Of a DNA stretch of 64,000 nt, positions 19,166-27,937 are shown piece after piece. Each line of letters begins with the position of its first letter. The stretch's first letter is position 1. Under the pieces are notes generated by a model. It ran no database searches. It was not told the DNA's origin and was given only the letters and a program-made list of their open reading frames with translations. The DNA comes from Microcoleus sp. LEGE 07076. Lineage in GTDB: Bacteria > Cyanobacteriota > Cyanobacteriia > Cyanobacteriales > Microcoleaceae. The stretch spans positions 1 through 64,000 of the forward strand of contig NZ_JADEWV010000003.1 in the NCBI RefSeq assembly GCF_015207455.1, written 5' to 3'. Both the position numbers and the translations under genes were made by a program.

Positions 19166-20305
19166 TTACTTGAGACGCTGACGTGCTTTACCAATGTAAA
19201 AATCTTCATCTCGCTCAGCGGAATTACCGTATTCGAGACAGTTTTTCCACGCTTCCAAAGCTTCTGCACGATTGCCGAGATTTTCTTGCACCTCTGCCAT
19301 GATGCCATAGGTTAAACCGCGATCGCTATCTAGTTTAACAGACTTTTGCAGCATTTCCAAAGCTTCTTCAAAACGTCCTTGTTCCTTCCAAGCCAAAGCC
19401 AGGTAAATTAACAAAGCTGCTTTGACTATTTTGTCATCCTCAACTTTCTCCGTTTCAACCAGCTTTAAACCGTACCCGATTTTTTGAACAGCTTTCGGCA
19501 AATCTTTATATTCAATGATGAACAAACGGGCTAAATTGCAGTAAGCAGCAGCAAAACCCCGGAATGCCGCTTGCTGATAATGTTCGATCGCCCGATCGAC
19601 ATTTCCGGCTTCTTCGTACATCAATGCCATATTGTAATAACTTGCTGCATTATCAGGGTTGATTTTAATAGCTATATCAAATTGTTTCCTAGCTGCCACT
19701 AATTCCCCCGCTTCTTTGAATCTCGACCCCCGATTGTTTGCTACTATCTCCAAATTGAGAGAAGTTTCTGCATCTTGAATTTCGCTCAATTCGGGAACAT
19801 CGGGCAGTTTTAGTCTGCGACGCTCCCATTCTCCTTGTTTGTCTCCTTTACCAAACAGCCACTCCAAATTTTCTTCCTTGATTGGATTCGGAAACTTCAA
19901 TAAAAAACTCCACTTGTCCGAGCCTGTCTTTGTTTTGGCGCTCGTTACCTCCCGCTGATCTTCCATAATTTTCAATCTTTCTAAGCAAAGAAGGGCATTG
20001 CGGATTTGCTCTTTCTCTAAAGATTTGCCGTATTTCTGTGTCAGATAAACCAGATCCTGCAACCTTGTTTGTTTCACCCACAGGTTAGTTCCTTGCCAAC
20101 GGCTATCAATAATTTTTTTGAGGCTGTCATAGGGATTAATTGTTTCCAAATCCGCATCAGTGAAGGAGTACAACGCCTCAATTAATATTTTTGCAGCATC
20201 TTTACCTTTTTTCCAGGTAAGGTTCCGACGACTATTATTCCCCATGAGCAAGTCCCGAAAATTGTTGAAAAAACCTTGGGAATCCCGAGGTTTTTGTTTT
20301 CCCAA
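19166..20305 (-). CDS. TPR protein with N-terminal winged-helix-like domain
   Basis: 379 residues. Residues about 25-150 are mostly helical and basic with a RNLTWKKGKDAAKILIEALY opening and a winged-helix-like pattern (QTRLQDLVYLTQKY ... NALLCLERLKIM); I cannot name the family. Residues about 185-375 hold four to five tetratricopeptide repeats with canonical spacing (DNAASYYNMALMYEEAGNVD). No membrane segment. It is divergent from the sigma-like gene and close to the CHAT pair, so it may be an adaptor of the same locus. Confidence 0.8.
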   Translation of the reverse strand: MGKQKPRDSQGFFNNFRDLLMGNNSRRNLTWKKGKDAAKILIEALYSFTDADLETINPYDSLKKIIDSRWQGTNLWVKQTRLQDLVYLTQKYGKSLEKEQIRNALLCLERLKIMEDQREVTSAKTKTGSDKWSFLLKFPNPIKEENLEWLFGKGDKQGEWERRRLKLPDVPELSEIQDAETSLNLEIVANNRGSRFKEAGELVAARKQFDIAIKINPDNAASYYNMALMYEEAGNVDRAIEHYQQAAFRGFAAAYCNLARLFIIEYKDLPKAVQKIGYGLKLVETEKVEDDKIVKAALLIYLALAWKEQGRFEEALEMLQKSVKLDSDRGLTYGIMAEVQENLGNRAEALEAWKNCLEYGNSAERDEDFYIGKARQRLK

Positions 20306-20472
20306 GCTGGTAAACGCGATTATAGCAAGTTTTCAGCCACCTTGTGCAAATTTGCTTGGGCTAATTTAATCCTTTATTTTAGTGGGTAAGTCAAAAAACT
20401 GACCCAAGACGAGTTTGTTGCCAGATTTTTTATTGATTTCGACTTGCATACACTTCTTTGAGGAGGGCGATG

Positions 20473-21198
20473 ATGAAGCACGTAGATAAATTGAAATTGG
20501 TACTTCAACGATATTCCGATCGCACTCCTCAAGACGAATTGTTATGCAGGCTAATTTTAGGAATTTGCTCGGAATCGCTGGATAGCCCGCAGCGTCGAAA
20601 ATTGCTCAATCGGTTATTGCGGCAACTGCAACTCTTACCCAAACTGTCAAAAGTTGCTCATCCCTATTATTGGGAAGCGCTGAATAAAACTTGGGAATGG
20701 TTAGACAGTAACCTTCACGAGTTTGAACCTCGACGTTCTCCTATTCAAGACAGTCTCACTTATTGGATCAACGGTCATCTCAGGTATCGAATTATAGATT
20801 TATATGCCAAAAAAAACCAAAAAAATGGTTGCTTAGAGTATTTAGAAAATCGCAGATACGAGATTGAGTGTTTGGATGGTTTGGAGGCGGAGATTGAACG
20901 GATCGATCGCGAAAAAAACCAAGCTTTGGCAAGGGCGATCGCACAATACATCGATCGCGATCCCGACAAAAAACTTCGCAACTGCCATCCTCGCAACCGT
21001 CCCGACTGCAACTGTCAGTCGATCGTGCAAAAACTGTTCTTGGAGGAGTCGCCCCAAAAAATGTCCGCCATCGCCCGACAGTTGAATATCAATACACAGA
21101 CTATTAACTCTTTTTGGAAAAGGAAGGGATTTACCAAAGTGCAAGAAATAGCCAGACAAATTGCTCAAAAAAACTCTGAGGTGACAGCAGATTGCTGA
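20473..21198 (+). CDS. Small sigma-70-like factor
   Basis: About 241 residues. Residues near 90-125 (DSLTYWINGHLRYRIIDLYA) resemble sigma region 2, and near 205-230 (MSAIARQLNINTQTINSFWK) a region 4 helix-turn-helix. Cyanobacterial genomes pair such short factors with DUF1822 and CHAT genes. The start is decided by the perfect AGGAGG at 20461-20466: ATG 20473 lies 6 bases after it, ATG 20470 only 3; the longer frame from a TTG at 20458 would place the ribosome site inside the gene. It probably drives part of the surrounding locus. No anti-sigma gene was recognised. Confidence 0.8.
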   Translation: MKHVDKLKLVLQRYSDRTPQDELLCRLILGICSESLDSPQRRKLLNRLLRQLQLLPKLSKVAHPYYWEALNKTWEWLDSNLHEFEPRRSPIQDSLTYWINGHLRYRIIDLYAKKNQKNGCLEYLENRRYEIECLDGLEAEIERIDREKNQALARAIAQYIDRDPDKKLRNCHPRNRPDCNCQSIVQKLFLEESPQKMSAIARQLNINTQTINSFWKRKGFTKVQEIARQIAQKNSEVTADC

Positions 21199-21354
21199 TT
21201 GTCTGCGGTGCCGCCCGCAGCGTCTTTCCCAGCGGGATCATCTGGGGCTTGTTGGCAAAAAACATTTTTTATTCAGCGGGCGATCGCCCATTAATGCAAA
21301 ACAGAGATGCTCCGTTACTTAAGCTGTGCTTGATTTAAATTGTATATTTTCGGT

Positions 21355-21390
21355 AAAAAGGGGACGAGCGATCGCTTGTTCCTCTTTTTT
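21355..21390 (+). terminator. Hairpin with T-run after the sigma-like gene
   Basis: AAAAAGGGGACGAGCGATCG pairs imperfectly with the following CGCTTGTTCCTCTTTTTT around a HIP1 core, ending in six T. It fits an intrinsic terminator about 160 bases after the sigma-like stop and could work in both directions. Confidence 0.6.
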
Positions 21391-21635
21391 GGGTTCAATA
21401 CAACTACATATATTTAGAAATAAGCCAATTGGCCTAGACGTTCTAGACATATTGCTGATGTGCTGGTTTATGAAAAATAATATTATTCTTGTGAATCAAA
21501 CAAAATTTGACTAAATAAATGAGTATCAAAAACTACGCCACTGTGCAAGGGATCTAGAAAATTGAGCGGTGTAAATTTTATAGGGCCAAAATAAAATTGC
21601 CACAGTGCCTCGTGCTACGGGCGATCGCAGCCTTT

Positions 21636-21790
21636 GTGTAAAGTTATATTACAAAAACAGAAACTTTGCATAAAAACTCCGACGCACTCCAGATAGATAG
21701 CGGCGGAAATTTCAGCGAGTTTAACCCAGACCCTGTGTGAAGTTATATTACAAAACGCATAAAAACTCCGACGCACTTCAGATAGATACA
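21636..21790 (+). promoter_or_regulatory. Duplicated 60-bp leader before the giant protease
   Basis: TGTGTAAAGTTATATTACAA followed by CATAAAAACTCCGACGCACTC and CAGATAGATA occurs near 21636-21705, and again with few changes near 21733-21790. The second copy ends about 40 bases before ATG 21828. Position suggests promoter or 5' leader; I cannot assign -35/-10 boxes with certainty. Confidence 0.5.
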
Positions 21791-21827
21791 TATCAGCCCA
21801 AATTTATCGAATTAATCAAGGTGTAAA

Positions 21828-24800
21828 ATGTCTACTACTTCTATCGGCAATCTAAGCGACAACTATATCTCGATCGACTTCGCGGGTAAAACTGACCCCA
21901 CAGACACCTATCGTTTCGATCGGCTAAATCCAGGCAGCTTTCGAGTTACGGCTGAAGGATTTAGTTCCGGTATCGGGATGCAGCTTCTCGACACTCAGGG
22001 AAAAGTCGTCAAAGACATCGCCACCGACGGCACAAATTCAGGAACATTTAGCATCGATAACTTGGGCGCAACAAATTATGCACTCAAAATTTCTGCCCCA
22101 GCGCGCGATACAAATTATCAAGTTAGTTTAACACCAGACGGCAAAGTTGACCCGCTGACAGGTTTAGGCGTTACATCCGGTTTCTTCACAACCGATTCAA
22201 CCGGTCAAGTTGGCTTTGACTGGCTGCACGACGGCGGCAATTATCAAGGTGAAGTTGCCGTTTTCAGCGTGCAGGGAATGGAGGATTTCGATCCTAGTTC
22301 CGAGGACTTTATCAAAGAATCAGCAAGACGAGCTTTGAGCAATTCTTTATTCGGTCACGTCGTAATTTCTGACCCCATAGAAGGTGCAAATCCGCTATTT
22401 AACGGCAGTTTAGGAGAAGACAATTATAACGGAGGACAGTACAGCGGGCCGAAAACATTTTTCATGAAACCGGGAGAAGCTTTTGCGGTGATGCTGGTGC
22501 CGAACGGTACGGTGCAAGATGTGTTTAACAATCCCGGTGCTGGGGGTGACAAACGCCCGCTGCTGTCCTTATCTAGCTTGAATCCAGATGATGCTTTTTT
22601 GTCCGGTCAAATAGCAGATGTCACTGGCAAAGGTAAGGCTTTTGCGATGGAAGATCAGCGCGTCGATCAGGGTTCTGATAAAGATTACAACGATTTGGTT
22701 TTCAATTTAACAGGTGCGACGGGCAAGGCAGTGTCGATCGACAAAGTGATCGATCCGAATAAAGATTGGACTAAACTTGATGGCGGCAAAAAACTCATCG
22801 ATTATGTCGCATCAAAGCAGCCGGTGCCAGAACCGCCGGTTGCTGTAACGCCGCCAGTTGAGACAACTCCGCCTGCTGCAACAATTCCGCCTGTACCAAC
22901 AACTCCGCCAGTGACTGTGGAACCGCCTGCTGCAACAATTCCGCCAGTTAAGACAACTCCGCCAGTGGCTGTGGAACCGCCTGCTGCAACAATTCCGCCA
23001 GTTGAGACAATTCCGCCAGTGACTGTGGAACCGCCTGCTGCAACAATTCCGCCAGTTGAGACAATTCCGCCAGTGGCGACAATTCCACCAATTGAGCAAA
23101 AATTCCCTGTAGAACGCCCGATCGCCCTTGCACCCCCGATCGAATCAAAATTGCCTGTAGAACCGCCTGCGATCGAGGATATGCCACAGCCGATCGCCCC
23201 GGAATCACCTGTTGAACCCGATTTACCGATTATTCCGCCGCCAGAAAAACGCGCATTTATCGGCATCATCGATACTGGGTTTGCGCCGAACAATCCCGAT
23301 TTGGATTACTCTCAAGTGACGTTGGGGCGCGATCGTATTGACAAAGACAGCAATCCGTTGTTTGCTGCGGGAGAAGGTAACGAACACGGCACATTTAGCT
23401 GGGGTTTGGTGAGTGCAATTCAAGGCAACGATAAAGGCATTGATGGCTATAACGATAAGGCGAATGTTTATCTAAGTCGGGCAATTGGTTCTGGGGAATG
23501 GGATTTAGCTTTAACTGATTTTGTGGGTGAGGCGAAGGCACAAAAGAAAAAGAATGCGATCGCCCTTTTACCCCTCGATTTAACTCAAAAGAATGCTGAC
23601 GGCAGCATTACCACTCGTTACGAGTTTACACCCCGAGAACGGGCAGCTTTAGAAAATGCGCGGCAGAGTGGAGTGCTGTTAGTTGTAGCGGCGGGAAATG
23701 ACGGCGGTGTGATGTCTGTTTTGGGTCAATCTTCGCAAGAGTTTGAGAATATTCTCACGGTTGGTTCGTCTGATGGATTTGGGCGATCGGATTATTCCAG
23801 CTATGGCTATGGTTTGGATATTTTAGTGCCCGGAGGTGCGATCGAGAATCCGACTTTATCGACAGTTGGCGATGATATTGGTCAGATGGCGGGTACTTCG
23901 GCATCGGCGGCGATTGCTGCGGGGATGGCATCTAAGGTTTGGGAAAGTAACCCGGATTTGAATCCTACTCAAATCATTGATATTTTGACTGGAAGTGCGA
24001 TCGATTTGAAGGAGCCCGGATGGGATCAGGAAACGGGTTTTGGGGTGGTGAATTTGAATAAAGCTGTGCAAGTGGCGAAGGAAACAGCACCGCAAGCTTA
24101 TATTCCGACACCTTTCTCGAATCCGACAACTTGGGGTTTAGAAGGACAAGTTACTCCTGCGGAACGAGAGGCGCAAACTTTAAATACTTCTGGTTCGGGA
24201 CGGATCAAGTATGTAGGATGGTTAGATAGTTCTAATTCTTCGGATCGTTTCGAGTTTACGGTCAATCAAACGGTTCCCAACTTTCAATTTTCTCTAAAAT
24301 TTCCTCAAGGAAATGCGGCATTGTATGACAGTAATACAATTCTCTACAACAGCAATGGAACTGCGATATCTACTCTCAGCTATAACCCGGCATTATTATA
24401 TGACGGGCTATTCGCTTCAACTCCCTTAAGCCCTGGTAATTACTACGTGGTAGTGAATAAGGGAAATCAAGCTACTATAGACCCTTATGAGATGGTTTTG
24501 AATTTTACGGGTTTAAGTGGGGAGGTACAAGAACTCAATGACACGATTACTCTGCCACGTCAAATTATTCAGCCTCCGGCTGACACTCAGAATCCGCCAC
24601 CAATTAGCATTGTAGTTCAAGGAGAGATTGGCAAGAAATATAATAGTATGGGTGGTGAAACCAGTTGGTTAGGAAAGCCTTTGAACAATGCTATTTCATT
24701 AGGCAATGGAGTGATTCAACAAAATTTTGCCGATGGCTACATTATCTACAATGGAAAAACTGCTGTAGCTTACTTAGTTGGGAATGGTAAACCGAATGTA

Positions 24801-26486
24801 ACTGCCCCTTCATCCCAACCTACTGCTAATTTTGTTTCGCCTCAGAACTGGAAGGCAGAATTTATCAACCGCACTCCAAGTAATGCAGGAGATATCAACT
24901 TTAATCTTGACCGAAAAGATGGTCAAAAAGGAGTTTTTGCTGACATTCCTAGTCGTGTTGATGTGAAAGATTTAGGTTCTCAAGCTGCTCAATGGCCCGT
25001 TAAGGCAAAATTAAATGTGGATTTTGGCTTGAATAGTCCTACTAACACGGGCAAAGTTCAAGCGGATAATTTTGGAATGTTGGCATCAACTGAAGTACCT
25101 TTAGAATCTGGTAAAACTTACAAGTTAACGACTAAATCTGATGATGGTAGCGCCTTCAATTTAAAGAATCTCACAACAGGTCAATGGATAGAACCAAAAG
25201 ATATTCTAGTCGATCCAACGTTTACAGATAATACGGATTGGCGCAATCGCAGTTATGAAGAGCCGTCAAAAACTGTGTTATTCACTGTGCCACAGTCAGG
25301 CAAATATCAGCTAATGTTTAAACTCTACGATGGGACTGGATCAGCCCGAATTGATGCCAAAGTTGAGGAAGTGTTCCAAGATAAGATTAACGACATTTCC
25401 AAAGAATGGCAACTAGAGGTTTATAAGTGGGATCAAGGCCAAACTACTCAACCCTCTCCCGATATTCAGACTGCAACTACAGCAGGAAACGGCTTAGAAT
25501 ACATTGGTCGTGTCAGTGCTGGTTCTAATACTCGTCCTGATGGCACAAAAGGCACTCTCCAAGATGGAGCATGGAATTGGGGTAAAGGCAGTCCTAATCA
25601 CAATGACCCGCGTTTTCCGAATGATAAGTTTGTGATGAAAGGCGTTACAGAGGCTGATTTTAAGGCGAATCAAACTTACAAATTTACAGTCCGTGCGGAT
25701 GATGGGTATCAGCTATATGCTCGGTATCAGGATGGAACGAAAGAACCTATCACTCCTGACAATCAATGGATGAATGCTTATAGTTCCCAGACTATTGATT
25801 TCATTCCGAAAAAAACTGGAACGTACAAAGTTGTTGCCTATATGTTTGAAAACACGGGTGACGCTTTATTTGACTTGTCTTGGAAGGAAGTTTTGCCACC
25901 GATTTCTTCAGGAAATTACTATCCCGAGCTTTCATCATTAACAAATGACCGATGGAATCAAGAAACTGCTGATAATACTCGATTTGATTACGGCTGGCCA
26001 GATTACAGAGATGAGCGTTATCTAACACTAGATTCCATTGAGCAAATTTACACCGAACTGTCCAATACAATTTTTGGAAGACGAGTCCCAGTAACGGCAG
26101 GCTACCTCCTCGATCCAGGCTATCGTCAAGGGATAGGAAAATGGCACTCTGGCATTGATATGAGTACCCCAATCGAAGAGACGGTTAAAGTTCCTGTGGG
26201 AGGAACTATTGTTCGAGGAATACAAGAGACATCAGGCAACTACTTCATTGGTGTTCGATCTGATGACGGTAAACTTTGGATATATGGTCATCTTGGCAGT
26301 GTGTCTGTTCCTTCAGGAAGGATAGAAGCTGGGCAGATAATCGGTCGTGTAGGCTCTCTCAAGCACTTGCACCTTGAGGTTCAAGCAGGCCCCAACTACC
26401 TCTCTTCTCAAAGTTCCAATCAAAATACTGTCAGGAATGCAACACTTAATCCCATCAAATCATTTTGGGAATTGAGAAACCGCTGA
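21828..26486 (+). CDS. Giant secreted subtilase-M23 dual peptidase
   Basis: 1552 residues. Order: PPC-like beta domain (1-105), DUF4114-like domain (about 110-300), Pro/Val/Thr-rich repeat linker (about 338-467, units like IPPVETIPPVTVEPPAAT), S8 subtilase with catalytic Asp482 (IIDTG), His520 (NEHGT) and Ser691 (AGTSAS), a PPC-like domain, an LGFP-like repeat (GKKYNSMGGETSWLGKP), two PA14-like beta domains (about 1000-1180, 1200-1355), then an M23 metallopeptidase with His1440/Asp1444 (HSGID) and HLH at 1513-1515. There is no Sec signal peptide, so export may use a type I route. I infer an outer-surface protease able to cut both protein and peptidoglycan cross-links. The start has no strong ribosome site but begins the conserved MSTTSIGNLSDN. 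Confidence 0.9.
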   Translation: MSTTSIGNLSDNYISIDFAGKTDPTDTYRFDRLNPGSFRVTAEGFSSGIGMQLLDTQGKVVKDIATDGTNSGTFSIDNLGATNYALKISAPARDTNYQVSLTPDGKVDPLTGLGVTSGFFTTDSTGQVGFDWLHDGGNYQGEVAVFSVQGMEDFDPSSEDFIKESARRALSNSLFGHVVISDPIEGANPLFNGSLGEDNYNGGQYSGPKTFFMKPGEAFAVMLVPNGTVQDVFNNPGAGGDKRPLLSLSSLNPDDAFLSGQIADVTGKGKAFAMEDQRVDQGSDKDYNDLVFNLTGATGKAVSIDKVIDPNKDWTKLDGGKKLIDYVASKQPVPEPPVAVTPPVETTPPAATIPPVPTTPPVTVEPPAATIPPVKTTPPVAVEPPAATIPPVETIPPVTVEPPAATIPPVETIPPVATIPPIEQKFPVERPIALAPPIESKLPVEPPAIEDMPQPIAPESPVEPDLPIIPPPEKRAFIGIIDTGFAPNNPDLDYSQVTLGRDRIDKDSNPLFAAGEGNEHGTFSWGLVSAIQGNDKGIDGYNDKANVYLSRAIGSGEWDLALTDFVGEAKAQKKKNAIALLPLDLTQKNADGSITTRYEFTPRERAALENARQSGVLLVVAAGNDGGVMSVLGQSSQEFENILTVGSSDGFGRSDYSSYGYGLDILVPGGAIENPTLSTVGDDIGQMAGTSASAAIAAGMASKVWESNPDLNPTQIIDILTGSAIDLKEPGWDQETGFGVVNLNKAVQVAKETAPQAYIPTPFSNPTTWGLEGQVTPAEREAQTLNTSGSGRIKYVGWLDSSNSSDRFEFTVNQTVPNFQFSLKFPQGNAALYDSNTILYNSNGTAISTLSYNPALLYDGLFASTPLSPGNYYVVVNKGNQATIDPYEMVLNFTGLSGEVQELNDTITLPRQIIQPPADTQNPPPISIVVQGEIGKKYNSMGGETSWLGKPLNNAISLGNGVIQQNFADGYIIYNGKTAVAYLVGNGKPNVTAPSSQPTANFVSPQNWKAEFINRTPSNAGDINFNLDRKDGQKGVFADIPSRVDVKDLGSQAAQWPVKAKLNVDFGLNSPTNTGKVQADNFGMLASTEVPLESGKTYKLTTKSDDGSAFNLKNLTTGQWIEPKDILVDPTFTDNTDWRNRSYEEPSKTVLFTVPQSGKYQLMFKLYDGTGSARIDAKVEEVFQDKINDISKEWQLEVYKWDQGQTTQPSPDIQTATTAGNGLEYIGRVSAGSNTRPDGTKGTLQDGAWNWGKGSPNHNDPRFPNDKFVMKGVTEADFKANQTYKFTVRADDGYQLYARYQDGTKEPITPDNQWMNAYSSQTIDFIPKKTGTYKVVAYMFENTGDALFDLSWKEVLPPISSGNYYPELSSLTNDRWNQETADNTRFDYGWPDYRDERYLTLDSIEQIYTELSNTIFGRRVPVTAGYLLDPGYRQGIGKWHSGIDMSTPIEETVKVPVGGTIVRGIQETSGNYFIGVRSDDGKLWIYGHLGSVSVPSGRIEAGQIIGRVGSLKHLHLEVQAGPNYLSSQSSNQNTVRNATLNPIKSFWELRNR

Positions 26487-26539
26487 TTTTATCCTCTGAC
26501 CGAGAAGTCGATCGCCCTTTTCCCCCTATCCGAAAATAG

Positions 26540-26632
26540 CGATCGCCCTTCTTGCATCCGCGTTAATCTGCGTCCATCTGCGGTCAAAAAAGAGCGATCG
26601 CCCTTTCTAATAATTCAGAAGGGCGATCGCTC
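26540..26632. repeat. Dispersed repeat with HIP1-arm hairpin, copy A
   Basis: CTTGCATCCGCGTTAATCTG, then CGTCCATCTGCGGTC, and a hairpin GAGCGATCGCCCTT / AAGGGCGATCGCTC (26592-26605 / 26619-26632). Further copies are at 29385, 31162 and 31931, and partial ones at 27297 and 30396. This copy is about 50 bases after the giant protease and could terminate it. Confidence 0.8.
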
Positions 26633-26724
26633 CTCATACAATGATCCTGCTGTGATCTTGTATATCTTTTAGTAAGAAAGCCTAAATTATGACATAATCA
26701 ATATGTTTTATATCCGCTCAATTT

Positions 26725-27057
26725 ATGACCGGAATCAACCGCGAACTAAGCATCGACACCAAACACGTTGCTAAACATCTACCCGACACTCCTCAAATGC
26801 AAAAGCTACTCAAACAAGAAGGTAGCGTTCATGTCTTTAACGATCGAGCTACAATGGAAATGGTAGCTGAAGCTATTATTGCCAATGGAGAGTTTATAGG
26901 CATAATTCGCGGTCACGATCGTTATGGTCTATATTTTGCTGACCCCATTGGCTACAGACTTGACAGCAACAATAGTAAAATACCACTTAAATATGGAGAA
27001 ATTAAAATCAAAGGAGATAAATACCATGTCATCCCCAGAACTAAACCTAGCCGATAA
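26725..27057 (+). CDS. Orphan polymorphic-toxin-type C-terminal domain
   Basis: 110 residues, no signal peptide. The compact alpha/beta layout with GSVHVFNDRATMEMVAEAI, a central HDRYGLYFADPIGYR and a basic YHVIPRTKPS tail resembles stand-alone C-terminal toxin domains of bacterial polymorphic toxins (possibly the DUF6972 group; I am not certain). It overlaps the start of the next gene by 32 bases, as tight toxin/immunity pairs do. It starts 239 bases after the giant secreted protein, so it could be a displaced tip from such a protein. Enzymatic activity cannot be deduced. Confidence 0.6.
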   Translation: MTGINRELSIDTKHVAKHLPDTPQMQKLLKQEGSVHVFNDRATMEMVAEAIIANGEFIGIIRGHDRYGLYFADPIGYRLDSNNSKIPLKYGEIKIKGDKYHVIPRTKPSR

Positions 27058-27271
27058 CTGGGAATTCACAGAATTATGGGTAGATCCGACAGCCTCACCA
27101 CCTTACGTTCTAATTTTACTCGGTGATGGTTCAGGTAATAGCTGTGTCTACGATCCTGCTCAAAATTATCAGATTGTATTTTCCAGTTCAGATTATGAAG
27201 AAGCTAAACTTTGGTTGCTAGAAGATGAATACGAACGAGTAGAACGTCGGTTGCAATTGGAAGCAGCATGA
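27026..27271 (+). CDS. Putative immunity protein, copy 1
   Basis: 81 residues, acidic (LLEDEYERVERRLQLE near the end), small and soluble, as immunity proteins often are. The start at 27026 has AAGGAG at 27011-27016 inside the preceding toxin-like gene. The longer open frame from 26924 is only the toxin gene read out of register. A near-identical second copy lies at 30123-30368 (one residue differs, Glu to Gln in DYEEAKL). Function as immunity is inferred from the overlap. Confidence 0.65.
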   Translation: MSSPELNLADNWEFTELWVDPTASPPYVLILLGDGSGNSCVYDPAQNYQIVFSSSDYEEAKLWLLEDEYERVERRLQLEAA

Positions 27272-27296
27272 CCCCTATTTTTCAGAAAATGGGGAA

Positions 27297-27345
27297 GATC
27301 GATCGCCTTTCTCAGGATAATCCAGAAAGGCGATCGCTATTTGGA
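27297..27345. repeat. Partial dispersed-repeat hairpin
   Basis: GATCGATCGCCTTTCT pairs with AGAAAGGCGATCGC just downstream of immunity copy 1. It belongs to the same hairpin family as 26592-26632. Confidence 0.55.
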
Positions 27346-27734
27346 ATGAATTCGCGATCGGTTTTTTGTTAAAAGGGCGATCGCTTCTACTTGTAGGATG
27401 GAATAACCGCTTCCATCTCCCAATTTCCATGACCAACCCCATCCAGCAAGAAGCCCGCCAAATTCTCGACACTCTCGCCTTTACCCCCTTCGATCAGTGC
27501 CATCCCCTCAGCCACGACTTCGACACAATTCCTGGTAAAGTTGGTTTATACGCCTTTCGACATCGCATTCAAGGATTGCTCTACATCGGCAAAGCCAAGA
27601 ACCTCCGCGATCGACTGCGAGGCGGTCACAAAGCCTTTCTCTGGGGCTGGCTCGCTCGCTACGATCCTGATGATGTGAGGATCGCCTTCGTTACCCTCAA
27701 CCAATGGCAAAAACCAGGGTTATCATGTCACTGA

Positions 27735-27937
27735 CCCAGGGCTGAAGCCACTGGGCTTGCAAGAGAAAGACTAACCGCCTTTCAAATGTGGGACTAAAAC
27801 AGTGTCTAGCCATTAACTGAACTGTCTGAGCGTGGTAGCTCGATAGACGTTAAGAATGCCTCCCTAGTTTTCAACCTCTCTGACAGTCAGTGGCGAAGGG
27901 ATATACACACTTCTAGCAATAGGAGATTTACGATCAA
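27735..27937 (+). ncRNA. Possible omega-RNA region of the IsrB element
   Basis: The stretch is non-coding, rich in small inverted repeats (CCCAGGGCTGAAGCCACTGGG; CTGTCTGAGCG...CTCTGACAG) and lies directly upstream of the IsrB-like frame. In IscB/IsrB elements the guide-bearing RNA is found there. This is positional inference; I did not fold it. Confidence 0.35.

Larger units (their letters stand above)
21199..21827. other. Intergenic region with terminator and duplicated leader
   Basis: About 630 bases. It contains a terminator-like hairpin (21355-21390) and two copies of a 60-base block in front of the giant protease gene (21636-21790). A 62-codon frame at 21326-21514 has no ribosome site or family likeness and I do not call it. 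Confidence 0.5.

Noticed and set aside
21326-21514. 62-codon frame after the sigma-like gene
   Set aside because: No ribosome site, overlaps the terminator-like hairpin, no family likeness.
22802-23293. Long minus-strand frames opposite the Pro-rich linker
   Set aside because: They are the mirror of the codon repeats in the giant protease; no start context.
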